Shown here: positions 1 to 11,470 of the stretch, piece by piece
Layout of the letters: every line of letters starts with the position of its first letter
Numbering within the stretch: the stretch's first letter is position 1
Assembly: GCA_025449115.1 (NCBI GenBank)
Contig: JAHLKC010000010.1
Location: forward strand, 186,001-250,000
Reading direction: 5' to 3'
Source of the DNA: Chytridium lagenaria
Taxonomy: Eukaryota; Chytridiomycota; Chytridiomycetes; Chytridiales; Chytridiaceae
DNA length: 64,000 nucleotides
Position numbers and translations under genes: made by a program
The notes under the pieces: model-generated
Databases searched by the model: none
Seen by the model: only the letters and a program-made list of their open reading frames with translations
Told to the model about the DNA's origin: nothing

Positions 1-1814
1 AATCCGAGGTCTTGGTAATCCCTGCTGCCGAAGATGCACCGGCTGTCCCAGTTAAGGAGGAAATATCCTTGAAGGTGGTCATACCTGACGCAATCCCTGT
101 CGAAGAAGTCGCTGAGCCCGATCAGCAGCCTGCCGCCCCTCCTGCAGCTGAGCCTAAAACTCCCACCACCCCTGGTATGGCTAGGACTGAGAGCAAAGGA
201 GCCGAGTATGTTGTTAAGATAGCATTTTTATTGGATGTCAAATCTTGTGGATCATTGAATTGACAGCCTTATCTTTTTATGTTGTAGCATCTTCAAAACC
301 GAGGAAGCCAAGAAGGCCGGTGTTGCCGAGTTTGAAAGAATCAAGAAGGAGCAGGACTTGAAGAAGAAGCAGGAGGCTCTTGAAGCTTCTAAGAAACAGG
401 AGTTAGAGGCTTTTGAGAAGGCGTAAGTTTTTACTCTTTTGCTTGGATGTGTAAAGCTTACTTCTCTTGCATCATCCCAGACGCATTTTGAAGGAGAAGC
501 TTGAGGCCGAAGCTATTTCCAAGAAGGTTGGTTTCATCTATTTTTATTGTTGCATTCTTTTACGAAATGTCTAATAAAAGTATCATCTATTTAGGCTGCT
601 GAAGAGGCCAAGCGTAAGGAAGAGGAGGCGGCTCGCCAGCTTCGGTAGGTTTATTTTTTATAACAGAATGCACCCAATGTTTTCTTTTCTGAAATCCAAC
701 CCGCTTATTCTGTATTCCTTATTTGTTTATTTTCTCAGTCTTGCTGAGCAGAAAAAGAAGCTTGAGGAGTTTGAGGTGCAGAAGCAGGTGTGTATTTAAT
801 TTTTTTTAGAATGCGGAAATACTGAGCACCACTGCAGAAGGAAAAGGCTTTGCTTGATGCGGCCCGAATCGCTGAGGAGAAGCGCAAGGAGGCCGAGGCT
901 TTTGCCAAGCTTGAGGAATTGAAGCGGAAGACGGCCGAGGAGGAGGTCAGTCTCTATTCTAAGAATTATATTAGTTTAATTGTTTTATTGGTATCTAAAT
1001 GATATGATTTGAAGGCTCGCAAGAAGGCTGCTGAAGATGACAAAGGGGCTGAAAGAAGCACGTGAGAAAAGCTTGTTAAGCAGAAGCAGCATGGGAAGTT
1101 TGAGGAGGAGCAGGTTGAAGGTTAGTTTTGCTGTTTTCGATTCCCATCATTACGATATATTTCTAATTAATTGTTATAGGCCATGACCAGCTGAACTGAA
1201 GCTTTCTCGCACGCAGCCGTGAGAGAAGAGGAAGGAGGATGAAAGTTGCAAAGGAGGCTGAGGAGAAGAGGAACAGGATGAGAAAGGCTGCAAAGAGGCA
1301 GCCGAGGCGCTATTGAAGAGCGGTTTGCTAAGGAGGCTGCGGAACGCGCAATTCAGGAAAGCGCATCGCAAAGAAAGGTGAGGAGGACGCGCGTATGCAA
1401 GGAGAAGGCAGAGTGCCGCCAAGCTGAGAGCGGAAGATCCTGAGATGAGTGCATCGCTGCATTCAAAGCATCAGCGGCGATTAAGGATACTTCTGTTTTC
1501 GACTTCGTTTTGTTTTTTGAGCTTATCCATTATGCAATTCTTCTCCCTTCTCATTCCTCCTTTAGTCTACACGTGAAATCAAAAAAAGCGTCCTGTCGGC
1601 CTCTTAACGAGCTGCTCTCCGTCGACTCGAGAAGTTATCGCTGAGGAGGAGCAGTCCCGCCAGAACACAGTCTAAGCATCCTAACAGTGGCAATCTCTTC
1701 CCACCCTCCGCCGTCGCTCACAAGGACCATTCTGTCGAAAGGGTTGAGCAAGCCGAACCCCCAAGCCGTGGAGGCGACAAACCGAGGAGGCTGCGAAAGT
1801 GCAGTATTATGTAA
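1..1814 (+). CDS. Lys/Glu/Ala-rich coiled-coil protein, 5' partial, possible CaaX C-terminus
   Basis: I do not recognise the family. The visible exons encode an acidic Pro/Ala-rich stretch, then long Glu-Lys-Ala-rich helical segments of caldesmon or ezrin-like composition, which predict a coiled coil. Short GT..AG introns separate the exons, for example about 208-288 and 424-480. The start lies outside the window. From about 1040 the reading frame breaks repeatedly although the Glu/Lys/Ala bias continues, which suggests sequencing errors. In one frame the last exon runs to a TAA at 1812-1814 and ends in a basic stretch followed by Cys-Ser-Ile-Met, a CaaX-type prenylation box. If that frame is right, the protein would be membrane anchored. 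The gene converges on the uracil phosphoribosyltransferase gene. Confidence 0.5.
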
Positions 1815-2030
1815 AGCAGCACGCGTTTGCTTTCGTGTTCTCCTCCATTCTTGGTTCTCCCCATTCTTGGCCTTGCATTCCAATTCGTTTTTTATCTTCT
1901 TTCGATCATACTGTTCTTATTTGTTTATTTTTATTTATTATTTTTTGTAAGGGCTCCCTCATAGACTTTGTCATCATCAATTAAAACGACCGCCATACAT
2001 TTTATTCATGATCATCATCACATTGAAGAT

Positions 2031-3048
2031 TTAAATATCTTTACTTCTCACTGGCGACATCGTACCAAAGTAACGGCTGTCAAGAGACGATAGTTAGTAC
2101 GGATACGAAGAAACATGGTGTACCATCCAAATCACCGAGCCCAGGATAATGTACTTGCGCTCATCAAGCCATTGTCAACTCGGCGTAACATCTTATCTGG
2201 TGGCCGACAAAATGAAGTCGATACCTTCAGGCAACTAATGAGTCACAACCTTGAAAATCTGTCAGCAAGCATAATGTAGTATGATCTTACAGATCCGCTC
2301 CTCCGCACGCCATGGTCAATCAAAACTTCAATTGCCTTCTTGCAGATCCTCCCGTGGCTTAAACGGACGAGTCAGAGACGCTTGGTTGTGCAAAACATAC
2401 CTAGCATGGGGTCCAAAAGGAGGACGAAACGTCTTGATGTCCGGAGGAAGCTTGAGTAGTAAGCTGTGATAATATCAGCACACCAAAATATGGAGGGTAA
2501 CTCCTGAGGAAGAGCAGTTTCCTCATTCCGTGATCAAAATCTTGCCAATACAACAGACCTGCAAATGTGATCAGCTTCCAGCTTATCCTCCACATGGGCA
2601 ATAACAATTAAATAGCAATTAACAAACCTGCAACAATCCCTCAACCCTTGCTCCATAGCCTCTCCAGCACGCATGATAGAGACACCACAGATTTTGCCCT
2701 CAAAGAGAACACCATCGTAGTGACTCTCTAATTACAATAAAAGCGGTAAGCGCAACAACGATGTCCGGAAGAACAAAATGAAGTACCAGTGGGAGTGATC
2801 ACATCCTTAGTTTGAACAGGGAGGTGGTTGAGTGCTGCAAGTATCAAGGTGGGAGGCGATCATGTCAGTGAAAAGTGAGCCACCAAATTAGAAAGCTCAC
2901 CCTCCTCAACAAGCAACCGAATGATCCTGTCAGAGAAGAAAACAAAGTCTCCTCTCTTTGTCTCCTTAGACCGAATAACGGAAAGCAAACCCGTCAGTTG
3001 AGAGGATCGCTTCAGCACGACCACTCCGTTAGGCGCAGAGTAAACCAT
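2031..3048 (-). CDS. FUR1: Uracil phosphoribosyltransferase (frameshifted)
   Basis: Uracil phosphoribosyltransferase makes UMP from uracil and PRPP in pyrimidine salvage. The first exon (start 3048) carries the family N-terminus, including FFSDRIIRLLVEE. Further exons on the minus strand give ALNHLPVQTKDVITPT, GVLFEGKICGVSIMRAGEAM, KLPPDI, a PRPP-loop-like LLLDPML, KAIEVLIDHG and the C-terminal RYFGT. The exon order and an intron after VEE agree with the fungal Fur1 type. The frame breaks near 2430 (before the LLLDPML segment) and again near 2140-2160 (before the GLGD-like segment). Because every conserved block is still present, error is likelier than decay. The last codons after RYFGT are uncertain. 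Confidence 0.85.
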
Positions 3049-3126
3049 TTTTTCAAGTTTTTTTTCTGCACCTGAACCCCTTATCTATATTAGCAAAGGT
3101 GTTGCACAAGACCGAATTTCAAGAAC

Positions 3127-5560
3127 ATGTCCGAAGTGCATGACGTGTGCGAGACCTGGTGGGAGGTTACAAGAAATGTCAACGAGCTGCCCACGGCCGA
3201 TCTGCTCGAGAGGGTAAGTAAAAACGGAGAATATGCCCTGATCATATTTATATTCATCGTTCTAACGCCATGGCATTTACTTGAAAGGTTGTTCAGCACG
3301 CAGCCATGATGTGGACTCAGTCGCTAACAACCGAAGGGACGCTTAAAAACCCCTCCGAAGTATTCTTGTCATGCCAACATGTCTACAGCTAGTCATAGCA
3401 ATCATGAGACGTTGGCATGAAGATGCTTTCGGAATCCAATTCGGGCTCGTCACGATTCTTGTCAGCGTATTCGGCCATCTCTTGGAATTGTTCTTGCTTT
3501 TGGAATGCGCAAGCCAGGCTAGATCTATAACTTCCTTCACCATATCTTCTGACATATTTTATTAAAGCTTGCAGATGACGCGCTAAAATCAGAGGTCACT
3601 AAACAGTATGGCATTTTATGAAAATTTGCACTCAGACGTGTTGCAGAAAATGGAACGATATCGGCGTTGGTCAAGTTCTCGAATTTGCGTTGGAAGCCGC
3701 CGTTCTCGACGCCAATGTAGGCTGTCTATTTTTGTCTTTATATTGCTAATGTTATATCTTAGGGATCTTGGATGTTGCTAAGGTCATGTTTCAGATTGGC
3801 CTGTTTTCTAGCAAAACCAACGATTGGGTGTGTCAAATTCAGGTAACTTTAAATGTAAGTGGTGTTGATGTCACGTCGCTGGACAACAATACTATCAATC
3901 TTGGCTAAAGTGTCGGATCCATCTGCTGTGGTCAAGTCATTAGATTAATATCAGTAGCCTTTGCAGAGCACTTAAAAATCTGGAGTCCGTGATACAAGGT
4001 CGACGCTGTGAAAGCAATTTGTACGTATTATTATAAGACGGTATTGACTTCCTCTTAGTACGGTTTACATTCACACGATGTACAAGATCATAAAGGTCAA
4101 TATTGTGAGAGCTTCGAAACTCGATTTCAAGCATCAGCTCCTTTTTTGCAACTACAAGTATGGAGAACTATATCGCTGAATCTCACTGGTTGAAACAGGA
4201 GCGTTGTTATAGCATCAGGTCTCAGCAAAGATATTGACTTTGTCTATCTGGGTATTTGTCGAATGTTATCCGAGATGACCGTAGCAAATATACCGCCGCT
4301 GGGAAAAGTAGATTTGGCTCAGTGCTTTCTCACGCCTCAAGATCATCACTCTGACGCAGCATCAAAATCCACTCATCAGGACCATCTTTGCTATTCCGCT
4401 CGCGTGATTACTTTTTTCTTCACAAACTGCGACCTTAACAACGACACGCTTGCCGCACTATGCACTTCAACACCGGAACATCCATCCTTCTTCTTGACGT
4501 TACTACTTACAATCGACGACGCTATGTCTATAGGAACGGAATACTTTGGCTACGGTCCTCTCTTTTCTGATATGGTCATAGCAATCTCCTTTTTCATTCG
4601 TATCAATATCGAGCTCTTATGGTTTGAGGTGACCGCAGATCTCGTAAAAGCCTTATTGATTGCGCGTCCTTATCCTTCAAGTGTCTGGCATCCCATTGCA
4701 TATCTCTCGTGCTTGACGAACGTGAGTCCCTGAGCGCGCGATTTGCTTTCTCTTTAGCAATCTAATGGATGTTAAGTGCCCGACAGTATCTCCTCAATCT
4801 TTGCTGCAACGCTCATTAACTTCTTCGAGACCATGGGACAGTCTTTCTTGGGTCTCTCATGACAAAGCTACTTCTTCGACGCGTTCTGGAAAGCTAGGGA
4901 CCACCTCTTTACCCGCTGAAAAGCAGGCTTTGCCGAAAAATCTCAGCCCCAGTGCAAATGACCAATTGAAGCATTTATTGAAGAAAGGGCGCTTTTCATG
5001 TGCTTACTGCTCGTTCGGAAGATAAGCGTTTTGATGTAGCTCTGTCATTATGGTTGGGCCAAATACGGATTCAGTTTGCTAATGCGATGTAAGGGATTTC
5101 TTCTGTAACCAGCTGGATCGCGAGGAGGATGTGACGAGGCTTCTGGAATCCTTCCAAGCTTTTTTAAACCTTACATACATGGTACGCATCTTGAACGCGA
5201 ATCAAAGAAACTTTACTTCTGCTGTATTATGGACGCACTGATCTTCCTGATCTCCGTGTTCCAAATACATTATGCTCAATAGTCAAGCCGACGGTGCAGG
5301 TTTGAATGTAATCGAGGTCTGTCTGTTTATTACAGTTCTCTTTAATACGTTATTTAACATACCGGACGATCTTCGCTTCTTATCTTGTTGAGCAGTTTCG
5401 GAGGATTGAGGATGACCACAAGACGCGAGCCACGCATTCTCCATGGATGGCTAACTGATTGCAGATCGGTTTTGCATTGGTCAAGGTATAACCAACTCTT
5501 TCTCCTAGTCACGATACAGTGGCTCGGTTATCAGCTATGGCTTAAAAACCTTCAGATATT
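3127..5560 (+). CDS. Unresolved protein-coding gene, heavily frameshifted
   Basis: I cannot name the family. An ATG at 3127 opens a 29-codon exon with a clean GTAAGT donor and TTGAAAG acceptor, starting 78 bp from the divergent FUR1 start. Downstream are plus-strand coding-like segments: about 3650-3720 (Leu/Ala-rich helical, containing VLEFALEAAVLDAN), about 3765-3840, a 156-codon open stretch at 4263-4733, and about 4780-4900 (containing INFFETMGQSFLGL). Frames do not join without indels. The hydrophobic helical character would suit a HEAT or karyopherin-like repeat protein, but that is only an impression. The gene would converge on CDC27. Confidence 0.3.
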
Positions 5561-5589
5561 ATTTATAGAACAGGCATTTTTTTTGCAAT

Positions 5590-6809
5590 GAAACAAATCT
5601 AATCTTCTGTGAATATGCAATTCCCCTAATACGGCAACAATACCGTACCTCCTTCAACAACAGCGAGCAACTGGCAGTTGAAGAGTTCTTCGTCTTACAC
5701 CGATTTCTTAAGTCAAACATCTTCCGCCAGAATTTCGAATCATTAGAAGCTCTCTCAAGCATGTCTCTGCAATCGATAAATCTTCTCTCTCGATGCCCAG
5801 TCGCTCAATTTGCGGATATCCATGGGTCTACAATTGAATTAGCACCTTTATATTCCATAAGATTAACGCATACCAATTCTTCCTTGATGCTGAAAAAAAT
5901 TAATAAATTAAAATTAGTAATAGAGTTTAGTCACCTGCGACGAATTTCGATCCAGAAACATCTGGCCATGTGAAATACCGCAAGCGGTGTCTGCTGTCCC
6001 ATCTTCTGTAAATTTGCCAAGAAGGAAAGAACATTACACTCGGCGGCTCCTATCTTTCAATCGCCAAAACCGTCAGGCTTCTTCACATCGATTTAATGCA
6101 AGATACGCTGATGCTGTCTGAGGATGGTGAGATGCCTGGTCAATTTTCTGCCAGTGTATGCATGAGAGCTTCCAAAAAACTCGACTTTCCTCAACACCTA
6201 ATACAAAACTTGTTTGAATAACAATAAAAACAAAACCAATAAACGAAAACAAAAGATTGGATAAACTACAACTCCAGTACAGCAAGAATAGAGCTCGATG
6301 AATATACTGTAGCTTTTCAAAGTGAACTCTGCAAGTCGAGTTTCTCTGCGAAAGTACAATTCCAAGACGTACTAAGACCTCTTAGGTTTGCTGAAAACAG
6401 ACTCAAACGTACCATGCATTATATGACGCTGTCAATGTATTGCCTCTAAAGTGGGATTGCGCCTTCTCCATCTCGATCGAAAGTATCGTGCCCCAACAAG
6501 TATAGCGTATGTGAATTAGGATCCACTGAATGCTCTTTTAAAACATTTTAAGCGACTCATGCTTCAGCTGATACTTTAGACGATTTAATACGGGTCTACC
6601 TAAATAAATTCTGCGCACACAGCTGCGTGATTTCCGTTCAAGCCTAAAGGTCATGCGCGAGTAATTAAGGAATTTCTGACGCAGATCCACGGTCGACGAA
6701 TATATCCATATCCAATAACATACGCTCAAGCTTTCTAAAATCTCAGTGTTTACCTAGCCTGCTCCAAACTACTTGCTTTGCTAAACATCTGATCCGCTTA
6801 CATGAATGC

Positions 6810-6841
<32 letters not shown>

Positions 6842-8042
6842 AAGCCAAAAATAACGCTTACGTGCTTGTAATCAGAGCTTGGAACATAACGAGCAACGAG
6901 TGGAACCATCCTGTATTATGGTCTTGCGGAAGCTCATCCAAAGTTTTAAAGCTTTTCCACTCATACTGCGAGAGTAAAGGTAGCTGCGCAAGTTTTGAAT
7001 ATCATTACAAAAGAATATTGCCATCTGCAAGAAACGGGGTTTCACTCTAAGGAGTGAGACTTCATTGATAGAGGCAACTCAAACCATTGAGGGACCTAAG
7101 CGCAGAAGTTGCATCTTTTGCAGAGCCCTATCTTCTGCAAATAAAATCACAGCGGAATTTTCTTCGCATACCTTCCCGTTGCTTGTTTCTAATTGTTGAA
7201 CCCGGCTCCTGCGACTTCGCATTCGTATTCCAAGCTGATCTATTAGCTAAAAGGAGAATGCAAAGACCTTGCCCATTTTCTAGATCTTAGATACCTCCTG
7301 ATAGTGGGATAACTCCATCAGTAGACTCGTTTGCTCCTGTCAAAACCTTGCATTTATACTCCATTCTTTTATTGTTTTCATAGTTGCGAGTCGCCGACAG
7401 AATCGCCTGAAAAAAATGCTGTGATGGTTCTCTCCTAAGAGCGTTATTACATAGCTTGAAATATCGTACCATCTGGCACAGTGCTTCGAATGCAATCCAC
7501 AGAAATGGGTTTAACGACAAGGCCTGTTGAAAGTGGCGGGTGGCCATTTCAACTCGGCTTGCTTTCCTAAACCCTTTAATTCGATGACGTTCAATTTACT
7601 AACTTGCAAATCAGTCCCATCAGACAATGTACAGATGCAACAGTAGGCCTCTTCGTATCCGGATCTGGACCTTGGTATGATAAGTTTCAAGTTCATCCAA
7701 CATGCAAGCGAAACCTTTCGAGAGTATTTCCGGCAGCAAGGATGTCAAAATGAGCTCGCCCTCTTGTAATTTGTCTAACTCAAGGCAGCATCGGGCCAGC
7801 AAATACTTCCCTCCAACTGTAGTCGACTCTTTCAAGACGTTATATGCTGTGGACACTTCTCCATTATGAAAGTACGCATCGGCAAGCAGATACAACGCAT
7901 CCACATCCTTTGGTCGAAATGCCATCAACCGATGTGCAAGGAATATGGCATTTGTATAGAGTTTGTTTCTCAACGAATCCTCTATTTCATCCAAGATGAT
8001 GTCCATGTCAGTCCGAAAAACCCCCTTTTTGTCAAATTTCAT
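5590..8042 (-). CDS. CDC27: Anaphase-promoting complex subunit CDC27/APC3 (TPR protein, frameshifted)
   Basis: CDC27 is a TPR scaffold subunit of the APC/C ubiquitin ligase, which drives anaphase and mitotic exit. The N-terminal exon (ATG at 8042, or 8006 for the MDIILDEIEDSL start) matches the family: AIFLAHRLMAFRP, then a TPR, then LLARCCLELDKLQEGE. The next exon has the hallmark ALSLNPFLWIAFEALC. Further down the minus strand, pieces of the C-terminal TPR array follow in several frames: LPQDHNTGW near 6920, MDIFSTV near 6705, a LAEF..HFEKA-like unit near 6340, and YKGANSIVD near 5840. Many single-base shifts separate them. An intron near 6813-6840 holds a 28-base sense-strand T tract. The 3' boundary is approximate. 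Confidence 0.8.
6813..6840. repeat. A28 homopolymer tract
   Basis: An uninterrupted run of 28 A on the plus strand. It lies between CDC27 exons on the minus strand, so it reads as poly(T) in the sense direction, probably inside an intron. The run length is unreliable in most sequencing chemistries. Confidence 0.95.
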
Positions 8043-8052
8043 TCAATCAAGC

Positions 8053-11000
8053 ATGCCACCAAAGAATAAGAAAGCCGAGTCAAGCAGCGACGATGACTTT
8101 ATGGAGAATGGGGTTTCAGTGTCTACATCAAAAGCTTCCAGCTCTCGAAGGCCGTCTAGAAGTGCATGTATAGTATACGTCCTTAACGTTGCTAATCTTG
8201 GATGCAGCGAAAAAGGCTAAGCTGGCAGTGACAGCTATTTATGCTGATGCTTCAATAGAAGATCAGAGTGGGGACTCGGAAGGTATGATCATAGCATCTT
8301 GTATTTGACCCCTATTTGTAGACGATCACTGGAAATCCGAAGATTCTGATGAGTCGGACGACTTTCAGAGCCCTCGATCCATATCCCGCCGTGATAGTGG
8401 CCCAGTTTCGGTGACTAAGGCCAGGACCAGAAGAGCTAGTGGAAAGCAAAATGGACGTGGCGCAAAAGACACGTATGTAATTTAGGTGTTGAAGACATGT
8501 ATCGTGACCTTTAAAATGAAATGGTAGGCCTATGGTAATTGAAGCCGCGATGGATGTGGATGTGGATGTGGAAGAAGCAAGCACATCTGTGCAACCAGAA
8601 CCCACACCTCAGAGACGAGGAGCGGCGAGCAGGCGGGGCCGTCAAAGCTCTTCTAATAGTAGGCCGCCAACGTCGCGTGAAGGATCTCGTTTAAACGCTG
8701 ATCAGGACGACGAAAGTGATTTTCTGCCATCGGAAGCTGACGGAAGCACCAGCGATTCCGGATCGGAAGAAGCATTGGAAAACCCACTTTCTTCAGAGAA
8801 TCGAAGGCGAAATGGTGTCAATGGCGCAGTGAGCCGACGTCGTCAAAGCGGGCCGAAGAAGCTTACCTCGAGTGTAAGGCAGTTTTGTTTAATCTCTGAT
8901 TTTCTTTCAGGAGTACTTTGCATCTATGCATCCGGAGCTCGAAAGTGTTTGGGACGATCTTCGCGATATGGAATCTATTACAATGCAGGAAGGATTCACA
9001 CAACCACCAAACATTGCTATTAAACTGCTGCCATTCCAGCTGGAAGGTATTGTTTTACTAAAATAGTACTTCTAATACAGATAGGGGTCAATTGGTTGAT
9101 GAATCAGGAGGAGAGCAGGGTGAGTGAGTTATCACTGTTCAATTCTTAACACTTTGTTCCTTTATTCGCCTCTTAGTTCAATGGCGGTATTTTGGGTGAG
9201 AATGACTTGTTGTGAATTCTAGTTTAAAATGTTTAGCTGATGAAATGGGCATGGGAAAAACTATTCAACTCCTATCTCTTCTAGTTTCAAAGCCAGATGT
9301 CAAGCCAAACCTAATTTTGACACCGACAGTGTAAGCGAATTGTAACCCTTTCTGTCTTTTCGGTCATTTTGATTTTGTCTAACTTATTCTCCGAAATATG
9401 GGATTTAAAGTGCCATTTTACAGTGGCTTGCCGAAATTAAAAATTAGGACATCTCCTGACACATTAACAGTTTGCCTCTACCACGGTGAGGCATTTATTT
9501 GATTTGTATTAACTGTTTAAGGTGCAAGCAGGGAGACATCCGCAGCTAAACTTCAAAATTATGATGTCGTTCTTTCGACGTACGCTATCGTGGAGTCAGG
9601 TTTCAGAAAACAGACTCTGGGCTTTAAGCGGAAGGGTCAGCTGGTAAAAGAAAAGTCGATATTACATACAATCCCTTGGGGGCGAGTCGTTTTAGACGAG
9701 GCTCATGCAATTAAAGATCGTTCGTCGTCGACGGCAAGGGCTGTTTTTAATTTAAATTGCCGATACAAGTGGTCTCTTAGTGGGACACCTCTGCAAAATC
9801 GAGTAGGGGAGTTGTATTCCTTGATTCGATTTTTAAGTGCCGGTGGGTTATTCGTTTCTTCGCCCCTTCATTTTTTTTAAAAAATATGATTTAGATCCGT
9901 TTTCATTCTATTTTTGCAAAAAATGTCCCTGCAAGAGCCAAAAATGGAGCTTCACTGATCGAAGGCATTGCGGTATATTGATAAACTACATTCAAATTAA
10001 AGTTTTCTAGATTTGTGCGGTCATATATCGCATTCTCACTTCTGTTGGTGGAATTCTGAGATTTTAAAGCCCATCCAGAAATATGGAGGCGCTGGCGATG
10101 GTCTAGTTGCATTTAAGAAACTAGGACTTCTTTTAGACAAAATTATGCTGAGAAGAACGAAAGTTGAGCGAGCAAACGATCTGGGCTTACCTCCTCGCGT
10201 TATCACTGTTCGTCGCGACGTGTTTAATGAAGCTGAGGAAGAGCTATATGAGAGTCTTTACTCTGATTCTCGACGTCAATTCTCTACTTACGTAACTGCA
10301 AACACACTGTTGAACAACTATGCCAGTATTTTCTCGCTTCTTTCTCGGATGAGGCTGGCTGTAAATCATCCAGGTAAAGCGTCTTCATCAACATGATTGG
10401 TAATTTTATTTAGATTTGGTCACTTCAAAATTAGAGAATGCAAAGAAGGTAAGGAAGTATAGTGGCTGTTGTCATTAACTATTTTACAGTCTTCAGATAC
10501 TTTAGTTTGTGGTATATGCCAGGACGAAGCCGAGGATGCGATTCTGTCAAAATGCAAGCACGTTTTCTGTCGAGAGGATATCAAGCAATATTTATTGTCT
10601 TTCCCGGAAGGGCAAAAAATTACTTGCCCAACATGCTATCGAATTTTATCAATTGATCTTTCTCAAGAAGAGTACACGAAATCTTCAAAAAGCGACGATG
10701 CCCCTAAGGCGTCTATTATTAATTATATTGATATGAGTAAATGGAGGAGCAGCACAAAGATTGAAGGTGAGTTGAGTTTATTGGCGTATTGATTTAGTGT
10801 TCATAGCTCTCGTTGAGGAGCTTTCTGCTTTACAAAAGGAAGATTCGACTTTGAAGTCTATTGTGTTTTCCCAATTTGTCGCATTTTTGGACCTTATCCA
10901 GTGGCGACTGACACGAGCTGGATTTTCCTGTGTGAAGCTTGACGGGAGGATGTCGCCAGAGGCTAGAAGTATCGTCATCTCTAGCTTTATGACAGATCCA

Positions 11001-11399
11001 ACTGTCACAATATTCTTGGTCTCGCTTAAGGCGGGAGGAGTTGCGTTAAACCTGACCGAAGCCTCTCGCGTGTTTAGTAAATTTAATAATACCGATGTAA
11101 TATTAACACTCTTAGTTTTGGATCCTTGGTGGAACCCCGCCGTAGAAGATCAGGCCTTTGATCGCATCCATCGCCTTGGTCAAACTCGGCCGATCAAGAT
11201 TACTCGTTTGATCATAGAGAACTCTATTGAGTCCCGTATTCTACAGCTTCAGGAGAAGAAGAAGATGTTGTTCCAATCCACTGTTGGCAAGGATATCGAT
11301 GCACTAGCTAAGGTATGACAAAACGCAACCGTCTTTGTTCGTCAGCTAATATCTTTACAGCTTTCTGAGGATGACTTAAGATTCTTATTTGTGTTGTAG
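8053..11399 (+). CDS. RAD16: Rad16-type SNF2 ATPase with RING finger (global-genome nucleotide excision repair)
   Basis: Rad16 is a DNA-dependent SWI2/SNF2 translocase and ubiquitin ligase subunit that acts with Rad7 in repair of non-transcribed DNA. The start at 8053 gives a basic, Ser-rich, acidic N-terminal region. Walker A is DEMGMGKT near 9240 and the DEAH box sits in [11 protein letters not shown] near 9690, followed by SGTPLQNR. A Cys-rich insert with CKKCPC and CDLCGH (spliced, about 9905-10030) matches the Rad16 inter-motif zinc region. A C3HC4 RING follows at about 10508-10640 (CGIC, CKHVFC, CPTC). The C-terminal lobe has [14 protein letters not shown] and [18 protein letters not shown]. 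The last intron precedes a short exon ending in TAG. One frameshift (TAG at 9445-9447) interrupts the exon after QWLAEIK. Confidence 0.93.
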
Positions 11400-11470
11400 T
11401 TGAAAACGTGCATACACATATATAGTCTCTTGTTTTTCTTGCAGACACGCATTTGTGTAACTTTTGGAAT

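Noticed and set aside
1..8042. Block of pseudogenes
   Set aside because: Conserved blocks are preserved across every gene and shifts are single-base; sequencing error near a contig end is simpler.
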